64,000 nucleotides of DNA from Gigantopelta aegis (taxonomy: Eukaryota; Mollusca; Gastropoda; Neomphalida; Peltospiridae): contig NC_054701.1 in the NCBI RefSeq assembly GCF_016097555.1, positions 30,019,658-30,083,657 of the forward strand. The letters run 5' to 3'. Position numbers and translations under genes: made by a program. Below are positions 1 through 12,200 of the stretch, in pieces (the stretch's first letter is position 1; each line of letters starts with the position of its first letter). Below the pieces are notes generated by a model. The model was not told where the DNA came from. It searched no databases and was given only the letters and a program-made list of their open reading frames with translations.

Positions 1-883
1 GACATCTTTTTCATGTCAAGACTTTCACCATACGATATACATTACAGGGTTTCTGACAAAGTACAAAGGGTCAAATTGCGTATGTAAAATCTTGGAAATT
101 AATGGATATATTTTTATAATTAAAGTATTAATTATAGTAAGAAAACTGTCAAAGTACATGAAAAGCAGTGTCGAATTTTTTTTTTTGAAATTTCCATAAC
201 CACCTGTAAGGGGCACTTATGATCTGTTATGTTTTTGTTACCTACCCTAAAATTAGTTTCTGACAGAAAGCCTGCACCGAGAGCAAAAAAACAACTAACT
301 TTTACTACTAGTTTTGATTGTATTTTACATTTTAAATGGAGACATTCTTTTTGAAATATGAAAAGAGATTGCATCTTTAATTTTAAGCTTCCTTAATTAC
401 CCACTTTACTTGGAGTCCAGCTGTTGTTGTGTATATGTACATAATGTATTATAGCAGTCGCAAAATATTAATTTAATAATCCATGTGTGTTGGGATTTTT
501 ATGTATAGAAATTATTTTGAAAAGAAAATTTAAAAAAGTGGTCTTATTAATCCAGTCTAGCTGTTGACCAAAAATACAGATTGTTACATGTGTGTATGTG
601 TGTGGATTATCATATCAGTGGTATTGTTACTTTGATAATCCATCTAATGGATTTAAAACCATTCTAGCAGTTTCTCAAAGATCCAAGTTTATAAAAGGAA
701 ATATTTAGCATGGGGATATGGAATACTATTGTACTGTTTATTAATAAATGTATTTTTACATCACTGATATTAGGAAATACATATCTCTTTCTTGAGCTTT
801 CAAGATGTTGTGGTTCATAGGATATAACCCACTGGATTATTTCCAGTTCTAACCAGTGTCTCACAACTGGTATAACTGTTGGA

Positions 884-969
884 TATCATTTATCTTACAA
901 CTCATTTAAAAATGTATCCAACTTGCTTTTGCTCTTTAGATGTGTTTTAAAACAACTCAGAGGCAGATC
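884..969 (+). repeat. Dispersed repeat, copy 1 (unknown family)
   Basis: About 85 bp matching 16118-16206 with few differences, beginning ATCATTTATCTTACAACTC and ending near AAAACAACTCA. A poly-G run follows directly in this copy but not in the other. No coding potential or terminal repeats are seen. Confidence 0.6.
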
Positions 970-989
970 GGGGGGGGGGGGGGGGGGGG
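970..989 (+). repeat. Poly-G tract
   Basis: About 20 consecutive G. It is one of at least seven long G or C homopolymers in the window. Its exact length is likely uncertain in sequencing. Confidence 0.9.
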
Positions 990-2389
990 ATCCCCTCCTA
1001 AATTTTTTGATAGTTATAATTTTATTATATATTATTTTTTTTTTATTTTTATGATCCCCCTCCAAACCTCCCCCAAAGTTCCCTTGGCATTCCACAGTTT
1101 CCACCTCATGTCACTCCCTCCCCCCACCCCTTCCCCCACCCCTTCCCCTGTAAATGGATTTTTTTGATCCACCACTGCAACTTATTAGTATCTAAGACTA
1201 ATGGCCACTCTTGTAGTATTGTCTATATATGGTACCGGTGATTAGAAATGGACCATTTTCCAGCAGCATAACATTGATGGACCACTTGATAATGTATTTG
1301 TTTAGAATTCAAAATCCCTGAGTTCACTTAACCTCACACGGTAAAAGTTAGTAATTGGACTTAATCATGTGTAATTTTCTTTTTAAACTAATTGTTTACC
1401 AAAATCAACCCAACTAAAATTCTGAATATGTTAAAAGAAGCATGATAGATCATCAAGGAAGACTTTCCAATATCTTATTTACAAATGAGATTTTGTATAC
1501 ATATCAAAACTAGACAATCTTAAGGCAGATGTATTATTTAAATAGTGCTTATCTGCACTAGATCCAAGAAAAAACAGTGTTACCTTATTATCAGTTGACC
1601 TTTCATTTGACCAATCAAAACATTGCTGATATGAACTTAAAACATTTGAAATGACTGTTCACTACTGAATGTCATCTTGATACATGGGTTTATTTCAGAT
1701 CTACCAACAGAGACATGAAAAGTGGATAGTAAGATCAGATTTCAATCAGGTTGGGGGAAAATAATTTAGTGAGATCAAAGTGAAACTTAGAAGACTCCAT
1801 TAAAGGAATGGACTGGGGTAGACAAACATTGTTAATTGTATTAACCTCCATATGTTATATATGGCAGCTATCCTGTGCTTATAATCTTCTTATGTTTCAA
1901 GTGTTTTTGTTTTGTGTATATTGGATTGTAAAAAAATATGTGTATATTATTATTAATAAAAATAAACATATATGTTAAAACTGTGTTTGTAGTTATTTTG
2001 TTTTGTTTTAAAGATGCTATATTCGGTAGAATGATCGTGTGACTAACAAATGTATTTTATGGTGGTGGTGGTGGGAATCTTAACGTACCCCTATCCACTT
2101 AAGGTTCAGGCACGCCCATCCTGGCGGGTTCAACCTCTTGACGTCGCCATTGGCGGATCCACCCCACCCAAAGTAAATCCTAACCAGTGACGGAACCAGA
2201 AAATATATTTAGGGGCCGCCAAAGGTATGAACGTTCCCAGGGCCCCGTAGAACCGCCACTGTTTACCTTAAATAAACAAAATAATAAACACCAGTCAGTT
2301 GGTATATAATAGTTAATTTATTATCCAAGCAGGCACTCATAACGGGGGGAAAAAAGAAATTATCATGCATTGGTTTAACGTACACTACT

Positions 2390-2479
2390 ATTGGACGATT
2401 TGACGACAACAAACCAATCACCTTGCCGGTACTAAATATGACGTCATCACGATTTGGCAAAGCACACACAATGACGTCA
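2390..2479 (+). promoter_or_regulatory. CCAAT/CRE cluster upstream of gene A
   Basis: Within 90 bp there are an inverted CCAAT box (ATTGG, 2390-2394), a CCAAT box (2414-2418) and two perfect palindromic CRE/ATF sites TGACGTCA (2439-2446 and 2472-2479). They lie about 640-730 bp before the gene A start codon. A role as a promoter with an untranslated first exon, or as an enhancer, is inference; no TATA box or initiator was identified. Confidence 0.4.
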
Positions 2480-2481
2480 CG

Positions 2482-2591
2482 TAGTTTAAAGCGTTTGCGT
2501 CTTTCTGGTTCTAGTGTTAAACTTGTAATAAAATGGTAGTTTAAAGCGTTTGCGTCTTTCTGGTTCCAGTGTTAAACTTGTAATAAAATGG
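2482..2591 (+). repeat. 55-bp tandem duplication
   Basis: Two nearly identical 55-bp units (2482-2536 and 2537-2591) start with TAGTTTAAAGCGTTTGCG. A third partial unit begins at 2592. The array sits directly after the second CRE site. Confidence 0.85.
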
Positions 2592-2842
2592 TAGTTTAAT
2601 GCAATTCATTATATATTTTTTGTTTACAGAATATATAGAACTTTGGCTTTTGAAAATTATCTGTGAACTGTGAATAAAATACAAAGTTAAAGCAATACCC
2701 AGAACAGTGAAGTAGTTTACGTTGTTTCTAGGCCTATATACATGGACGTGTAGCCGATGTAGGCTATATCGAAAATAAAGGTTTTAAAAAAACCAAAAAA
2801 AAACCCCAAATAGATGGGGTAATAAATAGAATAACAAACTCA

Positions 2843-2903
2843 GTACCAGTTATTATGAAATTTATGTCCCTCGTGAAATAAATTTCATAATAACTGGTAA
2901 CTC
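2843..2903. repeat. Palindromic hairpin 1
   Basis: An inverted repeat with arms containing ACCAGTTATTATGAAATTTA surrounds a short loop that includes CCCTCGTG. It is the first of three long hairpins in 2.5 kb around the gene A 5' end, each with a CTCG/CGAG-type loop. Confidence 0.8.
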
Positions 2904-3086
2904 GTTTATTATCCTCTATATAGGCCTAAGTGTGGCTAATGTTTGACAGAACATGAAGTCTTATCACTTTATCAGTCTACTGCAGTTTTAAATACATCGT
3001 CCGTGTTTCATTTACCAAAATACTGACACATGCTCGAGTTCGTATTTGTGTAAAGCTAAGTCTAGTAAGTGTCAAAAAATGTTTAA

Positions 3087-3092
3087 CACGTG
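3087..3092 (+). promoter_or_regulatory. E-box (CACGTG) next to gene A start
   Basis: A perfect CACGTG lies 28 bp before the chosen ATG (3120). CACGTG is the core of the CLEAR element bound by TFEB/MITF factors in vertebrate lysosomal genes. Since PLBD2 is lysosomal the site is suggestive, but the flanking bases do not match the full GTCACGTGAC consensus. Confidence 0.3.
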
Positions 3093-3119
3093 ATACGTAC
3101 ATTGTCACATGATTTCAAA

Positions 3120-3292
3120 ATGACGGTCATCATTGTTCTGTTCTTTTTATTTTCTTATGTCGTGTCTTTGCCAAATGAGAAAACAATTACCGTCGCATAT
3201 GATGAACAACGTCAGATATTTCAGTTAACTAATCATCCAGTTTCGAACTGGGCAGCAAAAGCGGCGTTCAACAATAACATCAACCAGACTGG
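3120..3292 (+). CDS. PLBD2: Gene A exon 1: signal peptide
   Basis: Encodes the initiator Met, a strongly hydrophobic stretch (VIIVLFFLFSYVV) and the mature N-terminus through NINQTG. The donor is GG|GTATG, phase 2. The same phase and a Gly codon split at the same place occur in gene B exon 1. Confidence 0.85.
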
Positions 3293-6200
3293 GTATGTTT
3301 TCAAGCTTCTGGCGCGGCTATGACGATATTATAAAAATAGTTTCAAGCCAGCTTTAATTTTAAACTTTAAAGTATCACGTAAGGTTACACTACACTACAC
3401 TACAGTTTTTATACATGTAGTTCCGCTTTAGTTTTGTTTCTTTCTTTTCCCTTTTTCTTTCTTTACACTAGCCCGAGTACTCTTGACTGTAAGAGAGCTA
3501 GACGGACATTTGGACATAAATTGCCTACGCTCTCATTACAGTCAGAAACCAAGCTATGTATTTTTTTAACAATTCCCGACAACCAAAATGTTGGCAAAGA
3601 TGTCCGCTCTAATACCACAACAATCCTATGTTTGACATCAAATACCTTTACATCGATGCAGAAATCCATTATTTATCATTCATAGGAATAGATTTTGTCA
3701 GTTGAACTTTATTGGCTTGGCGTTTCATAGATAAAATATTTCTGTCTGTAACTTTATTTTTTAAATTATTTGTCTATTTTATATTTATATTGTAACATTT
3801 TTTTTTTTTTAACATAATATATAAAATAAACAAATAAACTTGATTAAATTTTTTTTTTTTTTTTTTATTTGCCTATTTTATATTTATATTTTATTTTATA
3901 AAGTTAAATATGATATACAGAGATTATTATACAAGCTTGTGTATCATACTGATTTTATAAAACAAGTGACTTGAAGTGTTACTACTTAGGATTCTTGTAT
4001 TACCCGAGCGAGAGTGAGGGTAATACATTAATCCTGATACAAGTTTTGTAAAATCAGTACGATTCATACAAGTGTATTAATTTCTTTATTATCCATATTA
4101 TCCATAATATTATTTTTATGAATAACAAGCTAGGACCATGTCATAACGTTTCAAACGTAACTAGAAAAAGATGATGAAACGACAGCATTTTCCGAAATGA
4201 CGGCATTTTAGTAAGTGTTTACACAGAGCTAAGACAGGGGAGGCCACATTAAGTTATGACATCGCTTCCAAAAATTATGTTAGTCGTTGTGCACATGAAA
4301 TCCTTATGACACTGGTTATATTTCCCTGAATATCCTGAACTATGTGGGTAATAAAAATTGATATAAAATAGACAAATAATATATATATACGATTTGTAGC
4401 TTTACAGAGTCAGACTCTAGTATCAATCAGTAAAAATGGACACAAAGTTTAGTTAATCTACAAACCTAGCTGTAACACATCTGGATAATCTTATAATAAA
4501 GTGAAATAAGAGTCTGTGATGTTGAAAAACGGTGAAATAACCTTAAAAATAGACTAAAACTCTACTCCATAACTGTTACTTCTCAGACACACATGTGTTT
4601 TTAAAAATTCATAGGACAATTGCATTTTGTGATATCAAAAACACCAGGATGACCAGAAATACTTTGGATGTACGTAATTGTATAATCTAAACAAGAAAAT
4701 CTAAGTAACGTATGATTTCATTTATTAAAAACTGCTCTAATAGTGTAACATAAGATATAAATATAAAATAGACAAATAATTAAAAAATCAATATAAAATA
4801 TGAAATGTAGCTTTACAGAGACAGAAAGATTCAGTCTAGTTATTTCAGGGAAAGATTGCCATATTGTTAATGTTAATTAATGTACTTTTTGTGGGCACCA
4901 TTTCTGAAACATTGTATCCCTCCCTCATCATAGGATAATTTGTAGGCTGGAAATATTGAGGTCTCACAAGATAACAGCTTATCAGACCCTGCACTTATAA
5001 AACATTTAGTCTAGCCTTTGATATACAAGTCATAGGACACTGGTTGGGATGGGAAAAAAACCAATCAGAGAATGGGTCCACTGAGGTGGTTTGATCCTGT
5101 AACAACTCGAGCACCTCCGGCGAGCACTCTACTGACTAAGCTTGATCCTGCCCCTACCTGTTCATTATGTCATTCTGTAATTTTTGCCATCACATAAATA
5201 TAGAATACAAAACAAGCTTGCCTGTCGTACCATTTTTCTGAAATGAGTGAACAGGTTTCGTATCTGACTCGCTTTCGCTCGTCAGATACCAACACTGTTC
5301 ATGAGTTTCATAAAAATGGTATGACAGGCAAGCTAGTTTAGTATTTTATTTATTACAAACCAACTGCAAACAAGCTGCAATGCAGAAGTAAGCAGATGTC
5401 GATACCTACTACATTTATTTTTCTATAAATTGGGTCAGCAAGTGATCTACGTCACGCCAATATTACACTTGTTAGATATTGAGTGATTGTTATGACATGA
5501 GCAATATCTTACACTGGTGTGAAATAATATGTAAAACACTGCATGCATTCCTTCTTGTGACTTAATATATATCAGTTGATAGGAGTGACGTGTTGGTACA
5601 AAAATAAAATGCAGTGAATTGTATTTTTAAAATGATTGTACTAAAATGATAAAACTGAGTGAACTATAAAATACTTTGGGCACTTATCCTTTTGTAGATG
5701 ATTTTTCTCACACTCTTAGATTCCAAAGTCTCATAAGCATGGGTTCCAATACACATAAATGGACCAGCGAGAACACTCCACCCCTACATATTCACACTGT
5801 CACTAAAAGTTGCAAACTTGTAGCTCTCAACTCTCAACACCATGTCAAACCATACACTCCACCGGATGCTAAGGATTATGCTTGGAGAGGATGAATACCA
5901 TCACTTTGTGAACTCTTTTTTCAGACTTATCGAGGAACCTCTTCAACTTCAAGACAACATCTTAGTTGGACTTTAAATTTTTGGCTTGCGATCGAAATTA
6001 TGTTTATTTTTTGTAAACAGTCCGAGGTACTTTAGTTTGTCACAATCACTTGAAGTGTTTTCGGCCTAGCAATCAGTTTATTTTGGGCCCTAATTTTTCC
6101 AGATGAGTAGAATGCAGTTTCTATTTTGGTTTTAGGTTGTAGACCTAACTTCTAACTTGGTATTCCAAATTCCGCCCACCTCAAACTTCGCCTCCCCCTC

Positions 6201-9200
6201 TTGTGCCCTGGATTCAGTCACTGGCATACCCAGAGGTTGGGCCGATGGTGGACGTTCCTGAAACCTTCGTGGTATATGGGCACATTAATAGAGTTCTCCT
6301 TCTCAGCTCTGTTCCAGCCTATTACAATCACCTAAGCAAAATTTTAAATATTTGAAAACTAAAGTAATTTATTGCGGTGTAATATTTTGCTGTTGTTTTA
6401 GCTGGGCGTACCTTGACATTGAGACAAATCCTGCCCTGGATAACGATGTTCAGGCGTATGCTGCGGGTCTGGCCGAGGGTCAGCTCACCCAGGAGCTGAT
6501 ATCTCTACACTGGAGAAACACGGCGTACACATGTCCAGAACCCTACACACCGTTCTGTCAGAGACTCCGCAACTTTCTCACACAGAACCTCAACTGGGTC
6601 AAATCACAGATTGATGCACATCAAAATGACCAGTATTGGGAACAGGTAGAGTCTTTATTCTTTTTTTATCCATATTTGACAAAAGGACAAAATTTGGGGG
6701 GGGTTTTGGCCAATAAAAACAAACAAAAATATAGCAGGTTAGGATCAGCATATATATTTTTTTTTATTATGGCCTGTTGCATTATGGTACATAATAGCAC
6801 TGTTTTATACAAAAAATGTATGGTATTTAGTGCCATTGTTGTATTAAAATGTTAGTGCACATTAAGTACCATTGTTGTACAAAACAGATATCTTATTCAG
6901 TATCATTGTTGTTTACTGATAAAGATATACGGTACAGGGCCTGTGCTTATAAAACTTGTTAAGAGTCCAGACTCAAGTTCAAATGACGTCACACACATAC
7001 AGACTCAAGTTCAAATGACGTCACACACATACAGACTCTGTTCAAATGACGTCACACACATACAGACTCAAGTTCAAATGACGTCACACACATACAGACT
7101 CAAGTTCAAATGATGTCACACACATACAGACTCAAGTTCAAATGATGTCACACACATGCTGTGGGTGAGCACAACATTTTACAAGATTATCTATTAAACT
7201 TTCAGAATTGCAGAAACCCAATTTGTGATTTGTGATATATGGTTCTATTGTTGAATTGAAAAAATACTTGAATCATCTGATTATAAGTACTTTAATTATT
7301 TTATTAAATGTTCTAGCAAGATCTGTTTGTTTTTCAGGTGAAGCTTTTCTACATGCAGACGGCTGGACTTCAAGATGGATATTTTAATAACCCCAAGGCA
7401 CCGCACATGGACATTGACATATTTGGACTGTAGTAAGTTTTATCTGTTGAGATTCATTTACCCAAGCACCAATGAAACACTTACAGGAGATAATTTATAA
7501 CAATGGGTGTGTGTACAACAAATTGAAAATGCTACAAATAATAATTGCACTCTAGAAATACACTTTAAAAATAAGATTATATATTTACATTTTCTTCAAA
7601 AGATGATAAGTGAAAATTAGTTTTAGTTTAATTATTTAAAACATTTAGTTTTAAAAATTAGGGGCTTAGGAATGAAATTTAAAGTGGGGTTTGTGGCACA
7701 CACACTCAACCCAACCCCCTGTCTAATTTTTTTTTTTATCTCTGGACATCCTGAATCACAGTTTGATAACATCTGGAGAAGAAAAGAGCAATGTTTTTTA
7801 ATTAAAATTATCACCTATTTTTAGGATATTTTTGTTTTTATATAATATTATAATAGAACAACAAAAAAAGATTAAAAAATTTATGATCGTGAAATGGAAG
7901 GGAGGGTACAAGTCTATGGATCTAAGAATAATACTAGATACTATTTATTCTATTTCATGTTGTTACTTATGTCTAATGTATTTATTGACATTTACACCAC
8001 TTGAAATATTACTTTTGTGAATTTCAGTGTTTTTCAAATTGGCGGAGACATGGAAGATTTGGAACCAGCTCTGAATAAACCAACATCGACACGTGTCAGA
8101 GGTTCAGGATCGTGCTCAGCCCTCATTAAACTGTTGCCAGGCAACAAGGACTTGTATGTTTCACAGGACACATGGGACACATACAATTCTATGTTAAGAA
8201 TTCTCAAGAAATATACCTTTCCTTACACAGTTAACGGCAAGAATTCAGGTATGTCCCAGAGGTCTTTGTTTGACAATTTGTCTTGTTTGTTTTTTAATAT
8301 TAGACTAAGTCAGTCTGGCTTTCGGTTACTCTGTTCTCTATCCTCGTTCCAGCCAGTGTACCACAACCAGTATATCAAAGGCTGTGGTATGTGCTGTCCT
8401 GTCTGTGGGATTGTGCATATAAAAGATCCCTTGCTACTAATCGAAAAGAGGAGTCCATGAAGTGGCGACAGCAGGTTTCCTCTCTCAATATCTGTGTGGT
8501 CCATGACCATATGTCCGATGCCATATAAACATAAATAAAATGTGTTGAGTGTGTCATTAAATAAAACATTTCTTTCCTCTGTTCTCTATCCAGTATTGAT
8601 ATTACACCAGAGGCAAGTTCAGGAGGCCTGAGTGCTCGCGGTGGCTTGCTAGACTGGTTTTTGTGCCTAACTATACATAAATATAATTGGATAGGATAGG
8701 ATTGAAACCTGTCAAATTATTAGTGAAGCCTTTGTCCGGTATTGAAAAATGCTTGTAAAAAGTCTTAGAATTTTGTTAATAACAAAGTGTCTGGACCATG
8801 TTTTAAATTTAGTATTTTTAGTGATTATAAAGAAAACTTGTAAGGCAGCTGGTAACAGGGTATCCAGTATTCTTGTTCTTCATTGTTAGATATTAATGTT
8901 ATTTCTGTCTGAACAAAGTTAGAGTTTGTAATTGTTTAATGAAACAACTAGAGCACATTGATTAATTAACCATCGGATAATGGATGTCAAACATTTGGTA
9001 ATTCTGACACTTAGTCATCAGAGGAAACCAGCTACAATTTCCATTAGCAGCCAGGGATCTTTTATATGCACTTTCCTACAGAGTGGAAAGCACATACCCT
9101 GACCTTTGAGCAGTTGTGGTGCACTGGTTAAGATGAGAAAACCCCCATTCAGTTGAATGGATGCACCGAGGTGGTTCGATCCTGCAATGCAAGTGCCTCA

Positions 9201-12200
9201 AGGGAGTACTCAACCGACTGAGCTAAATCCCACATCCTGTTGTTATTATATCTAGTTCATATTTTGGGGCGAGACGTAGCCCAGTGGTAAAGTGCACACA
9301 TGATGCACGGTCGGTTTGGGATCGATCCCATTGGGCTATTTCTCACTCCAGCCAGTGCATCACGACTGGTACATCAAAGGCCGTGGTATGTGCTATCCTG
9401 CCTATGGGATGGTGCATATAAAAGATCCCTTGCTGCCAATCGAAAAGAGTAGCCCATGAAGGGGCGACAGTGGGTTTCCTCCTTCAATACCTGTGGTCCT
9501 TAACCATATGTCTGACGCCATATAACCGTAAATAAAATGTGTTGAGTGCATCGTTAAATAAAACATTTCCTTCCTTCCTTAGTTCATATTTTTGCTTTTC
9601 CTTTTTTAATGGGAATCTGTCCCCTTAACCAGTGTAAACATACAATGGTTGCATTAAAGATTGTATTGTATTTGTATTTGTATTGTATTTTTATTGTATT
9701 GTATTGTATTGTATTGTATTGTATTGTATTGTATAACAAGGGATTGAAGGGAACTCATATGTTTTAAAAGTGCCATTTAGAAAAAGTTATGTGTTGGCCA
9801 CTATAGAAGCAATAATTTCAACTCCTATTTATTATTCATTCTAGATCGTGTTCCAGGTACAACGATGACATTTTCATCTTACCCTGGGACACTCATGTCG
9901 GGTGATGATTTTTATCAAATTGACTCAGGCTTGGTAAGCAGTTGCAACAATAGAGATTAGTCTATGTTTTTCATGTTTTTAGGGTGTCACAATTAAACTA
10001 CATGTATTTTAATACACAAAATGCAATTTTTTGTTTTGTTTTACTAAGTCCCTTATTTACAGCAAATGCCAAGAGTAAAAATGGGTTGTGTACATAATCA
10101 GAATAATAATATAATATAATATAATATAATATAATATAATATAATATATCAGCTTTTTTCACTGATTTACACTGTCTCCATCTCTCTCTATCTCTCTCTC
10201 GCTGTGTGTGTGTGTGTGTGTGTCTCTGTCTGTCTCTTTCTCTCTCTCTCACACACACTTTGCTACTACTTTAAATTTCATCTTTTATTCACCTTAGGTT
10301 TCCTTGGAAACTACAATAGGAAACAGTAATGCAGACCGTTGGAAGTATGTACAGTTTCAATCAGTGCTTGAAGGAATTCGGTCTCAGGTGGCTAACAGAC
10401 TGGCAGTGACAGGCGAACAGTGGGCCTCGACATTCTCCAACTTCAACAGTGGAACGTAAGTGTGCTGCTTAAGGTACATTCATACAATACAACTTGCAGT
10501 AACATGTGATAACTTACATGTATGATAAAGTTGTATTGTGAAACTGTTGAAACACTCGCTCCAGCCAGTGCACCACGACTGGTACATCAAAGGCAGTGGT
10601 ATGTGCTGTCTTGTCTGTGGGATGGTGCATATAAAAGATTCCTTGCTGCTAATCAAAAAGAATAGTCATGAAGTGATGACAGCGGGTTTCCTCCCTCAAT
10701 ATCTGTGTAGTCCTTAACCATATATCCGACGCCATATAACCGTAATTAAAATGTGTTGAGTGAGTCATTAAATAAAACATTTCCTTCCTTCCTTCCTTCT
10801 GTTGAAACATTTTGTGGCTTTGTTGCACAGCACAAGTTGTAATGTTGCTATGGAGTTGAAATGATTGGATGAATTTCCATTTGACAAGTTCACACTGATC
10901 ATATTGAATTGTGCTTAAATTTTATTGACTTTGTTGCACATTAATCTAATGAACATTTTTGTTTTCAAAATCTTGATTAGCAATATTTCTAGGCAATTGA
11001 AAATTAATTTGCAGCTACTGTTCAATGTCTTAAAACTGTGTAGCGATCTCTGAAACTTGCATAGCAAATCTTGATGTGATACTGAACAAAATTTAGACAC
11101 TCTTTCCTTTTTGCAGTATTTTATGTAAATAATATTTGACTTGATTTCTTTCAGCTACAACAATGAGTGGCTGATAGTGGATTACAAACTGTTTGAACGT
11201 GGCATGAACAGTCTGAAACCAGGAACACTCACAGTGCTCGAACAAATACCGTATGTTGTTGTGGAACATTTATTACTAACACAACACACACCCACCTAAG
11301 CATTCATCGATCCATGAATCCATTCATTCACTTATCCATCCGTCTACTCATCCATCCATTCATCTGTCCAAGGGCGGGATGTAGCCCAGTGCTAAAATGT
11401 TCGCTTGATGTGCAGTCGGTTTGGGATCAATCCCCGTCGATGGGCCCATTGGGATATTTCTCATTCCAGCCAATGCACCACGACTGGTATATCAAAGGTC
11501 GTGGTATGTGCTATTTTGTCTGTGGGATGATGCATATAAAAGATCCCTTGCTGCTAATCGAAAAGAGTAGTCCATGCAGTGGCGACAGTGGGTCTCCTCT
11601 CTCAATACCTGTGTGGTCCTTAACCATATGTCCAATACCATATAACTGAAAATAAAATATGTTGAGTGCATTGTTAAATAAAACAGTTCCTTCCTTCATC
11701 TGTGCAAAATTACCGACATCGGTGGCGTCGTGGCAGGCCATCGGTCTACAGGCTGGTAGGTACTGGGTTCGGATCCCAGTCAAGGCATGGGATTTTTAAT
11801 CCAGATACCGACACCAGACCCTGAGTGAGTGCTCCGCAAGGCTCAATGGGTAGGTGTAAACCACTTGCATCGACCAGTGATCCATAACTGGTTCAACAAA
11901 GGCCATGGTTTGTGCTATCCTGCCTGTGGGAAGCACAAATAAAAGATCCCTTGCTGCCAATTGGAAGAGTAGCCCATGTAATGGCGACAGCGGGTTTCCT
12001 CTCAAAATCTGTGTGGTCCTTAACCATATGTCTGACGCCATATAACCGTAAATAAAATGTGTTGAGTGCGTCGTTAAATAAAACATTTCTTTCTGTGCAA
12101 AATTTATCCATTCACATCCCTTGAAATTTGCAGCAACACACTCAGAATTATCACCACAAAATCTGTGACAAAAATGTTCTGCACCAGCATTTTTATCATT

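Larger units (their letters stand above)
1..1990. other. Non-coding upstream stretch
   Basis: I see no convincing coding exon here. It is AT-rich and holds one copy of a dispersed repeat of about 85 bp (884-969, second copy at 16118-16206), a run of about 20 G (970-989) and a CT-rich stretch near 1105-1150. AATAAA-like signals near 1955-1965 in an AT-rich context could mark the 3' UTR end of a gene lying to the left, but no stop codon or exon supports that. Confidence 0.4.

Noticed and set aside
3090-3119. Upstream GTG start for gene A
   Set aside because: GTG starts are not expected in animal nuclear genes, and the ATG at 3120 opens a proper signal peptide.
5676-5894. 72-aa frame in gene A intron 1
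   Set aside because: No homology to PLBD or known domains, and both flanking exons already join in phase without it.
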